DNA from: Marinospirillum sp.
Lineage (GTDB): Bacteria > Pseudomonadota > Gammaproteobacteria > Pseudomonadales > Halomonadaceae
Length of the DNA stretch: 44,595 nt
Direction of reading: 5' to 3'
Assembly: GCF_014859565.1 (NCBI RefSeq)
Contig: NZ_JACUUA010000008.1
Location: 1-44,595 of the forward strand
Made by a program: the position numbers and the translations under genes. The notes beneath the pieces are model-generated. The model did no database searches and was not told the origin of the DNA. It saw nothing but the letters and a program-made list of their open reading frames with translations. The first letter of the stretch is position 1, and the number at the start of each line of letters is the position of its first letter. This document shows positions 8,955 through 15,253 of this stretch, one piece after another.

Positions 8955-9208
8955 GAGGCGCTGATGCGCGCTTTGATCGGTTCCATCTTTGGGATTTTGA
9001 TCCAGTTTTCACCTGCACTTACGCTCGTACAGTGGTCAATAGACTGCTTGCCGTGCTTTCTTTTGAATTTTTGGTAACGAGCAGGCTGCTTGGGATCAAG
9101 GAAGTTGTTGAACGCCTTATCAAGATTGATGCAGGCTTGCTGCAATGCAATCGAGTCGAAATTCTCAAGCCAATGGTACTTGCGAGATTTCGATGAACTG
9201 TTATTCAT
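8955..9208 (-). pseudogene. IS200/IS605-type TnpB (OrfB) fragment
   Basis: A remnant of the RNA-guided nuclease/accessory protein TnpB. The readable part begins around KYHWLENFDSIALQQA and continues through NLDKAFNNFL, ARYQKFKRKHGKQS and ENWIKIPKMEPIKAR. These match the N-terminal region (about residues 60-140) of OrfB_IS605 proteins: the WL.e..S.aLQqal..Ld.AfknF helix-turn-helix, PrFK.K..kqS and .lPK.g.ik.r. The true N-terminus and the whole RuvC-like catalytic part are absent, so it cannot be active. No tnpA and no element ends were found. Confidence 0.75.
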
Positions 9209-9365
9209 ACAAATCAATTTATCAGCATTCAGTGTGACCAGCAATACTAGACATCTGTCGATGCAGGGCAATTGGGCTTAATTCTGCTTGCAAAATACGT
9301 TGCTTTACTGTAGTAAAAAGGCACCTCAACTCTTCCGGTGCTCCCTCGTGTCTATCCCCCTATCA

Positions 9366-9455
9366 GAAAACACCACCAAAACCTCTATTTTTAAACACTT
9401 TTCCAGCATTAAAGACCCACGCGTCAATCGCCAGAAAAAACATCAATTTGAAGAT
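9366..9455 (+). pseudogene. ISAs1-family (H-repeat type) transposase N-terminal fragment
   Basis: About 30 codons read SIFKHFSSIKDPRVNRQKKH and then QFED. This matches the N-terminal block of ISAs1/H-repeat transposases (F..hFs.i.DPR..r.kkH.l.diL). The frame stops shortly after (stop near 9474) and the DDE catalytic domain is absent. It lies back to back with the TnpB fragment, so the gap between 8919 and 9462 is an insertion-sequence graveyard. I see no other gene in it. Confidence 0.65.
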
Positions 9456-9462
9456 AAGCAAA

Positions 9463-10431
9463 TCAGTTTTTGTTAGTCAGCAGCAGGTTGCGGGGGGCTT
9501 CGGCCAGTGAACGGAAGGTGACCCGCACACCCTGCTCATCCACCCAGGCAGTGATCAGGCGTGCAGGCACCAGATCAAAATAGACATTGCGCACCTGCAC
9601 CATGGACATGGATTCCAGTTGCAGTTCTTCATCCGGCATTTCTTCCAGACTGACATCTTGCGGCAACACCAGTGAGTGTTTAAAGCTCTCGGCTAGCACC
9701 CAGAAAGGAATCCCTGAATCTTTTGCTGCCAGCGCCAGCAGATGACTACCACTTTTGCTGATTAGTGAGCCATCCCGCAGCAGACTGTCTGCACCCACAA
9801 TCACCTTGTCAGCTTGCACTACAAACTGTGCCATCTGAGCTTCGGTGATGAACTGGGTGGGTATACTGAGTTTGTTCAGCAATCTTGCCAATTTACGGCC
9901 TTCCATACCGGGTCTGGATTCGGTGATGATTGCCTGAATTTTAATACCAGTCTGAAAACAGGCATTAAACAAAGCCACCACATTGGAGCTGACACTGTGG
10001 GTCATGATGGTCATACCCGATGACAACTCTTGCAGACAGGCCTGGATGGCTTCTGACTGAGCTTGCTGCAGCTCTTCGATGATCTCTTCGGCATGGGCTG
10101 CAGCACACCCTCTGGCACGATCCAGCTGCTCCGGTAGTTCGGGCAGAGTGTTTTGCCAGTAGTTCAGCAGGTTAGCCACCACCACCCGGCTGGGTCGCGC
10201 CTGACTCAGCTGCTGCACCAGATCCTGCAGCTCCACCAGCAATCCGGCAGTATCTTCAACCACACAACATTCAGCGTAATCTATGATGTCTTCCAGGGCT
10301 TTATGTGCCAGCACGGAAGCTCCGCTGTTGAGGTCATCCTTGACGGCTCTGAGCCTTCTTGCTTTAAAATCAGCATTGTCTTTAGCGTAAATCAAACCGA
10401 CATCCTCGTTATTTCCCTGTTGTATCCGCAT
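9463..10431 (-). CDS. eIF-2B alpha/ribose-1,5-bisphosphate isomerase-like protein
   Basis: A 322-aa member of the eIF-2B alpha/beta/delta superfamily, which also includes methylthioribose-1-phosphate isomerase and ribose-1,5-bisphosphate isomerase. The C-terminal Rossmann-like domain shows MTIMTHSVSSNVV, ITESRPGMEGRKLA, VIVGADSLLRDGS and ISKSGSHLLALAA. The Asp of VGAD, catalytic in the isomerases, is kept. The position usually holding the catalytic Cys (THC in MtnA) is Ser (THS), as in the non-catalytic translation-factor branch. The ATG lies 23 bases inside the 3' end of the KDPG aldolase gene, so the two are translationally coupled. The role may be sugar-phosphate sensing or an altered isomerase. 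Confidence 0.8.
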   Translation of the reverse strand: MRIQQGNNEDVGLIYAKDNADFKARRLRAVKDDLNSGASVLAHKALEDIIDYAECCVVEDTAGLLVELQDLVQQLSQARPSRVVVANLLNYWQNTLPELPEQLDRARGCAAAHAEEIIEELQQAQSEAIQACLQELSSGMTIMTHSVSSNVVALFNACFQTGIKIQAIITESRPGMEGRKLARLLNKLSIPTQFITEAQMAQFVVQADKVIVGADSLLRDGSLISKSGSHLLALAAKDSGIPFWVLAESFKHSLVLPQDVSLEEMPDEELQLESMSMVQVRNVYFDLVPARLITAWVDEQGVRVTFRSLAEAPRNLLLTNKN

Positions 10432-11083
10432 CCCGCTGCTGACGTAACTCTCTGGCAGCTGTCAGCGATCGACTCGCCAGATGCTCCAGAATACTCCAGT
10501 CTTTACGCAGCACCAACTCTTTGGGCAACATCCAGCTGCCACCCAGCGCCACCACACCGGGCAAGGCAAACCACTGCGCCATACTGGATTCATCAATACC
10601 ACCAGTTGGCACAAAGTCCAGCTCTGGCAAGGGTGCTCGTATGGCTCGCAGCCAGGAGGGTCCACCTAAAGCCATCGCAGGGAAGAGCTTGACCTGCCGA
10701 TAACCCATCAGGCTGGCCTGCATGGCCTCACCCGGTGTTGCTACCCCCGGCAATAAACGTATCCCCATGGCTTTTGCCTGCTCACACAAAGCAGGGCACC
10801 AGCCGGGAGTCACTGCCAGGGTGATACCAATTTCTTGTAAGCGTTTTAACTGATCCGGGTGGCGCACACTCCCCGCTACCAAAGCCAGATCAGAAGACCT
10901 GAGGCGTTCGAGCACCGACCAGGCACCCTCTTCTCTCAAGGTGACTTCCAGCACACCATAACCAGCTTGCAGCAGAATATTGGCAAGTTGTTCTGCTGCA
11001 TCGGGGACAACCGAAGCCCAGACCGGAATCAAGGGTTGTTCTGCCAGCAGTGATGCCCAGTCAAAAGGGGAGACATGAGACAT
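10409..11083 (-). CDS. eda: KDPG/KHG aldolase (Entner-Doudoroff)
   Basis: Class I aldolase splitting 2-keto-3-deoxy-6-phosphogluconate into pyruvate and glyceraldehyde 3-phosphate; many members also act on 4-hydroxy-2-oxoglutarate. The protein has 224 aa. Motifs are PLIPVWA, GVLEVTLRE (catalytic Glu and phosphate-binding Arg), VTPGWCPAL, RLLPGVATPGEAM, VKLFPAMALGG with the Schiff-base Lys, FVPTGGI and VVALGGSWMLP. An AAGGAG site six bases before ATG 11083 supports the start. The usual GAGTV loop reads AGSVR here, a conservative Thr-to-Ser change. The other Entner-Doudoroff genes (edd, zwf) are not in the window. Confidence 0.92.
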   Translation of the reverse strand: MSHVSPFDWASLLAEQPLIPVWASVVPDAAEQLANILLQAGYGVLEVTLREEGAWSVLERLRSSDLALVAGSVRHPDQLKRLQEIGITLAVTPGWCPALCEQAKAMGIRLLPGVATPGEAMQASLMGYRQVKLFPAMALGGPSWLRAIRAPLPELDFVPTGGIDESSMAQWFALPGVVALGGSWMLPKELVLRKDWSILEHLASRSLTAARELRQQRDADTTGK

Positions 11084-11114
11084 GGCGAACTCCTTATACA
11101 GAGGGGTGATGGAT

Positions 11115-11891
11115 TCAGTCCAGCTTCATGAACTGACTGACCTGCTGGTAAAAACCTTCTGCCTGCTCGGCATGTAACCAGTGTCCGGCATCCAGGCTTT
11201 GCAGTTGCAGTTGTGGGAAAGCCCGTTTGAATTCCGGCAGCATAAAGTCCTGAACGTAATCCGAACGACTGCCCTTAATAGCCAGTGTAGCACCTTCAAA
11301 AACCCGGTTTTCAGCCATGGCTGGTGGTGCATCAATAATGGCCTGATAGTCACGGGCAATTTCTTCAATGGCCACACGCAGGCACAAACCTGTTTCAGTT
11401 CGCACCAGATTGGTCAGCAGAAACAGGCGGGTCTGCACATCATCCACAAACTCGGCCAGTTGATGATCAGCCTCGCGGCGCTCATGCCAGGGCTCTTTGG
11501 CCTTCAGGGTTCTAAGCCCCTGAATAATCGCTGAGTGGGTATGCTCATAACCTACTGGAGCAATATCAGCAACAATGAGTTTTTCTACACGGGAGGGATA
11601 ACGCAGGGCAAATTCCATCGCCAGTTTGCCACCCATGGAATGTCCAAGCAGACTGACCTTATCCAGGTCTTCGCTGTCCATCCAGTAGAGCAGGTCTTCA
11701 GCCTGAGCGGTGTAGTTCATGCCTTCACAGTGGAAACTGCGACCGTGATTACGCAGATCCAGGCTCCACACCGAAAAATCATCACTCCAGCGGCGTGCCA
11801 GTCCCCGCCAGTTATCCGCACTGCCAAACAAACCGTGCATCACCACCAGAGGCTGCCCCTGCCCATTGCGCTGATGTGCAAGAATACTCAT
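11115..11891 (-). CDS. ybfF: Alpha/beta hydrolase, YbfF-type esterase
   Basis: A 258-aa cytosolic alpha/beta-hydrolase. The oxyanion-hole segment is VMHGLFGSADNWRG, followed by LDLRNHGRS, the nucleophile elbow SLLGHSMGGKLAM, VADIAPVGYEHTHS, and the catalytic His in LDAGHWLHAEQ. HGLFGSADNW and LRNHGRS are characteristic of YbfF, which hydrolyses short-chain acyl esters and acyl-CoA thioesters in vitro. A GAGGAG ribosome site lies just before ATG 11891. It stands 31 bases downstream-side of eda on the same strand and may share a transcript. Its physiological substrate is unknown. Confidence 0.88.
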   Translation of the reverse strand: MSILAHQRNGQGQPLVVMHGLFGSADNWRGLARRWSDDFSVWSLDLRNHGRSFHCEGMNYTAQAEDLLYWMDSEDLDKVSLLGHSMGGKLAMEFALRYPSRVEKLIVADIAPVGYEHTHSAIIQGLRTLKAKEPWHERREADHQLAEFVDDVQTRLFLLTNLVRTETGLCLRVAIEEIARDYQAIIDAPPAMAENRVFEGATLAIKGSRSDYVQDFMLPEFKRAFPQLQLQSLDAGHWLHAEQAEGFYQQVSQFMKLD

Positions 11892-12034
11892 GAAAGACTC
11901 CTCAAATCGGAAAAACTTTCAGGGATTATGCCAACAACCTAGGGGCAAAGGCTAATGAAAAAGCGGTTTTCACCACCAAAGCATCAGATTTGCTCGTGAT
12001 TCCAGCGACCGCCCACTTTTAACAGGCGATGTTG

Positions 12035-12066
12035 TAAAAAGCCCCTGCAGCTGGACTGCAAGGGCC
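12035..12066 (-). terminator. Rho-independent terminator of the acyl-CoA ligase gene
   Basis: Read on the minus strand, GCCCTTGCAG and CTGCAGGGGC pair (one G-T wobble) around a TCCAG loop, followed by a T-run (TTTTTAC). The hairpin begins about 32 bases after the ligase stop codon. Confidence 0.8.
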
Positions 12067-12097
12067 TTGTCCTACTGTACCGAGATAATATCTAACC

Positions 12098-13987
12098 TTA
12101 ACTGACCAGACCCTGCCCTTTCATGGCCTGTTCAATCTCAACCAGGCTGGCTGGATCATCAATGGTGGATGGCACTTGATACTCTTTGCCATCCGCAATG
12201 CTGCGCAGGATTTTACGCAGGATTTTACCGGAGCGGGTTTTGGGCAGGCGATCCACGACCAGAGTCTGGCGGTAGCAGGCAATCGCACCAATTTCTTTGC
12301 GAACCATCGCAGCCAGTTCAGCTTCCAGTGTTGCCGCATCACCCGTCCAGCCATCTTTGGTGATGACCAGACCAACAGGCAACTGGCCTTTTAACTCATC
12401 TGCCACACCAATAACGGCACATTCGGCCACACTGGGGTGAGAGGCCACAATTTCTTCCATCTCACCAGTGGACAGACGGTGCCCGGCCACGTTGATCACG
12501 TCATCAGTACGACCCATGATGAACAGGTAACCCTCTTCATCAAACTTGCCACCATCACCGGTCAGGTAATAACCGGGATAAGCCGCCATGTAGGAGCTGT
12601 CATAACGCTTGTGGTCACCCCAGACAGTGGTCAGACATCCGGGTGGCATCGGCAACTTGATGCAAACACTGCCTTCTTCTTCCGCTGGTGCCTGGTTACC
12701 GTGGCTGTCCAGAATCTGCACATCAAAACCGGGGGTAGGGAAGGTAGCAGAGCCAGCCTTGGGTTGTGCTGGATCCAGACCCATCATATTGCCGGCAATG
12801 GCCCAGCCGGTTTCGGTTTGCCACCAATGGTCAATCACCGGTACCGGCAACATTTCGTTCAACCAGTGATAGGTGGGTGGATCTAAGCGCTCACCGGCCA
12901 GAAACAGGGTTTTCATGCTGCTGATATCGTAGTGTGCCAGCAGTTTTCCTTCTGGATCTTCTTTTTTGACGGCACGGAAAGCCGTCGGAGCTGTGAAGAA
13001 CGCCTTGATTTTGTATTCATCAATTAAACGCCAGAAAGCACCGGCATCCGGGGTTTTCACCGGCTTGCCTTCATAAACAATGGTGGTACAACCGGCCAGC
13101 AGCGGGGCATAAACGATGTAAGAGTGACCCACAACCCAGCCTACATCGGAGGCGGCCATGAAGACTTCACCGGGATCCACGCCATAAACAGTTTTCATGC
13201 TGTATTTGAGTGCCACAGCATGACCACCGTTATCCCGCACTACACCCTTGGGTTTACCAGTGGTGCCGGAGGTATAAAGGATATACAGCGGGTCAGTGGC
13301 CTTAACCGGTACCGGATCAGCCGGTTCGGCATCTTTCATCAGGCTTTCCCACTCCACATCACGACCAGCAATCAGCTCACAGATCTGCTGTGGGCGCTGC
13401 AGGATCACACAATGGGACGGTTTGTGACTGGCCTGGCTGATGGCATCATCCAGCAGGCCTTTGTATGCAATCACCTTGCTGACTTCGATACCGCAAGAAG
13501 CCGATACAATCACCTTGGGTGTGGCATCATCAATACGCACCGCCAGTTCGTGCGGGGCAAAACCACCAAACACCACGGAATGTACAGCACCCAGACGGGC
13601 ACAGGCATACATGGCAATCAGAGCTTCCGGCACCATGGGCATATAAATAACCACACGATCACCCTTCTCCACACCCAGCTTGCGCAGACCACCGGCAAAT
13701 TTTGCCACCTGATCCCGCATCTGACGATAAGTCAGCTTTGATTTGGTGTTGGTCACGGGTGAGTCAAAAATCACCGCAGTCTGGTCAGCACGACCATTTT
13801 CAACGTGGTAGTCCAGTGCACAGTAACTGGTGTTTAACTCACCATCCACAAACCAACGCCAGGCGCCCTGCTCATCCTTACCCAGAATCTGGGTTGGTTT
13901 TTTATACCAGGGCAGTTGTTCCGCCTGCTCACGCCAGAAATCTTCCGGCTGGTTGATGGAACGCTCAAATTCAGCTTTATAGGTCAT
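12098..13987 (-). CDS. prpE: Propionyl-CoA synthetase (PrpE/ACSS3-type acyl-CoA ligase)
   Basis: AMP-forming ligase activating propionate (and probably acetate) to its CoA thioester. The protein has 629 aa, like Salmonella PrpE (628). Motifs are ILYTSGTTGKPKGVVRD (phosphate loop), SVVFGGFAPHELAVRIDDA, SDVGWVVGHSYIVYAPLLAG, VIDHWWQTETGW (adenylation A5 motif), GRTDDVINVAGHRLSTGEMEE (hinge) and LPKTRSGKILRK with the catalytic, acetylatable Lys. The N-terminus (ERSINQPEDFW) resembles PrpE more than Acs. No other methylcitrate genes (prpBCD) are adjacent, so the propionate assignment rests on sequence character. A 12-base perfect palindrome stands upstream. Confidence 0.87.
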   Translation of the reverse strand: MTYKAEFERSINQPEDFWREQAEQLPWYKKPTQILGKDEQGAWRWFVDGELNTSYCALDYHVENGRADQTAVIFDSPVTNTKSKLTYRQMRDQVAKFAGGLRKLGVEKGDRVVIYMPMVPEALIAMYACARLGAVHSVVFGGFAPHELAVRIDDATPKVIVSASCGIEVSKVIAYKGLLDDAISQASHKPSHCVILQRPQQICELIAGRDVEWESLMKDAEPADPVPVKATDPLYILYTSGTTGKPKGVVRDNGGHAVALKYSMKTVYGVDPGEVFMAASDVGWVVGHSYIVYAPLLAGCTTIVYEGKPVKTPDAGAFWRLIDEYKIKAFFTAPTAFRAVKKEDPEGKLLAHYDISSMKTLFLAGERLDPPTYHWLNEMLPVPVIDHWWQTETGWAIAGNMMGLDPAQPKAGSATFPTPGFDVQILDSHGNQAPAEEEGSVCIKLPMPPGCLTTVWGDHKRYDSSYMAAYPGYYLTGDGGKFDEEGYLFIMGRTDDVINVAGHRLSTGEMEEIVASHPSVAECAVIGVADELKGQLPVGLVITKDGWTGDAATLEAELAAMVRKEIGAIACYRQTLVVDRLPKTRSGKILRKILRSIADGKEYQVPSTIDDPASLVEIEQAMKGQGLVS

Positions 13988-14320
13988 CGCAGCACGCCTC
14001 TGTGGGTCTTATTGTCCGGTCTTCACTTGATTTTTGTTACGAGTGTCGACACTTTTGCAAATTCTCAGTGCCAACTCTAAAGCAAGATGGGCATCTTGAA
14101 ACTAATACAAAAGGCGCAAAGACTGCAAAACCTAATGCAGCAGCAGCTCCGCATAGCAACGCAATAAAGAATCAAAGCTACGGATTGCTGACAATTTACC
14201 CTGAATCAACACGCTGACCACTGCAATGAGGGGGAGAGCAAAAAAATCGGGAGGTGCCAACAAGCGCATAAAAAAAGGTAATATACGCAGAATGATAAAA
14301 AACTTGGATACTTCACTATC
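13988..14320. other. Intergenic region between prpE and the arsR-type gene
   Basis: 333 bases between divergent genes. It holds the perfect palindrome at 14042-14053 and an AT-rich stretch near 14270-14300 before the regulator gene. I found no convincing ORF. Two weak frames (14002-14217 plus, 14132-14341 minus) have no ribosome site and no recognisable composition. Promoters must be here, but I cannot place -35/-10 boxes confidently. Confidence 0.6.
14042..14053. promoter_or_regulatory. Perfect 12-bp palindrome upstream of prpE
   Basis: AGTGTCGACACT is self-complementary over all twelve bases and lies about 55 bases upstream of the prpE ATG, a usual place for an operator. The protein that would bind it is unknown. 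The divergent ArsR-type regulator is a candidate only by proximity. Confidence 0.4.
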
Positions 14321-14653
14321 ATGGCAACAGCACCCGAGCAAACCTCAACAGATCAGCTTTTGATTGAAGATCTACGCAAGAATGCCAAGCAGGCCACCAA
14401 TCTGTTAAAAGCACTGGCCAATGAAAACCGCCTAATGATTCTCTGTTACCTGGATGGGCAGGAGTTATCGGTCAGTGAGCTGAACAGCCACCTGGATTTA
14501 AGTCAGTCTGCTCTCTCTCAGCATCTTTCCGTGTTACGGCGGGATAATCTGGTGAAAACCCGTCGCGAGTCACAAACCATCTTTTATTCGCTGAATGGTG
14601 AAGAAGCCAAAAACGTCATTCGCACCCTGCACAGCATGTACTGCGCGACCTGA
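14321..14653 (+). CDS. ArsR/SmtB-family repressor, BigR/SqrR-like persulfide sensor
   Basis: A 110-aa winged-helix repressor. Residues 28-45 (LLKALANENRLMILCYL) start the ArsR core, and the recognition helix is LSQSALSQHLSVLRRDNLVKTRRESQTIFYSL. It lacks the metal-binding ELCVCDL motif of arsenic/zinc sensors. It has exactly two cysteines, C42 and C108, the positions of the redox pair in BigR and close to those in SqrR and HlyU, which sense sulfane sulfur by forming a disulfide or tetrasulfide. Function is inferred from this. No sulfide:quinone reductase or persulfide dioxygenase is nearby. A terminator follows the gene. Confidence 0.85.
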   Translation: MATAPEQTSTDQLLIEDLRKNAKQATNLLKALANENRLMILCYLDGQELSVSELNSHLDLSQSALSQHLSVLRRDNLVKTRRESQTIFYSLNGEEAKNVIRTLHSMYCAT

Positions 14654-14718
14654 TCAGCGCCGGGTAAAACTGGTTTGCAACCTTGGCCATCAGGCCAGCA
14701 AACGCTTTTCCAGTGCCC

Positions 14719-14742
14719 GGCTGGTTTGACCGGCCAGTTTTT
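14719..14742 (+). terminator. Rho-independent terminator after the ArsR-type gene
   Basis: GGCTGGT and ACCGGCC pair (one T-G wobble) around a TTG loop, and a TTTTT run follows three bases later. It lies about 65 bases after the regulator stop codon. Confidence 0.75.
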
Positions 14743-14817
14743 CAGCTAGGGGACTTGATTAAAACATACGTTTGAAATAAGCTTCAGTCATCCAATGCAA
14801 AACAAGAGGACAACGCC

Positions 14818-15132
14818 ATGGCTGATATTAACGCAATTATCGAAGGCTTGAAGGACAGGTTCAATGCTGATGCCGCTGCAGGCATGGACGATGTTTTTCA
14901 GTTCAGCATCGAAGACAGTGACAACTACTATGTTGCCATCAAGGACGGTCAGTGTGAAATTGCCCAGGGTGATCACGATGATCCTTCCGTGACTCTGGTG
15001 ATGAACAAAGAAACCTTAAAAGGTGTGCTGACCGGTGAAGAAGACGGCATGCAGGCTTTTATGTCCGGTAAGCTACGTGCAGAAGGTGACATGATGCTGG
15101 CCACCAAGCTAACCGCACTGTTCCCGGTTTAA
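14818..15132 (+). CDS. SCP2 sterol-binding domain protein
   Basis: A 104-aa single-domain protein of the sterol carrier protein 2 family, expected to bind a fatty acyl or other lipid in a hydrophobic tunnel in the cytosol. Recognisable are FQFSIEDSDNYYVAIKDG, DPSVTLVMNKETL and the C-terminal LTGEEDGMQAFMSGKLRAEGD, where the FM.GK....GD pattern is typical. AGAGGA lies eight bases before the ATG and a strong terminator follows. It is monocistronic. Its specific ligand is unknown. Confidence 0.9.
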   Translation: MADINAIIEGLKDRFNADAAAGMDDVFQFSIEDSDNYYVAIKDGQCEIAQGDHDDPSVTLVMNKETLKGVLTGEEDGMQAFMSGKLRAEGDMMLATKLTALFPV

Positions 15133-15190
15133 GTTCGGGTTCAGCTACTGCACCACGATCTAGCATTCCAGTTGTTTTTGTTCCCTCTTC

Positions 15191-15218
15191 GGCAGCCCCT
15201 CTAGGCTGCCCTTTTTCT
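15191..15218 (+). terminator. Rho-independent terminator after the SCP2 gene
   Basis: A perfect seven-base stem, GGCAGCC/GGCTGCC, with a six-base loop, followed by CTTTTTCT. It lies about 58 bases after the stop codon. Confidence 0.88.
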
Positions 15219-15253
15219 GTAAAAAATTAACACAGAGCAAGCTGACCTTCTGC

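Noticed and set aside
14054..14078. Sigma-54-like promoter (TTGGCAC ... TTTGC on the minus strand) upstream of prpE
   Set aside because: The distance between the GG and GC elements is 14 bases rather than the required 12, so it should not be recognised.
14132..14341. Minus-strand ORF in the prpE/arsR intergenic region with a hydrophobic stretch
   Set aside because: It overlaps the start and upstream region of the ArsR-type gene, has no ribosome site and has unnatural composition (MLGCCCHDSE).
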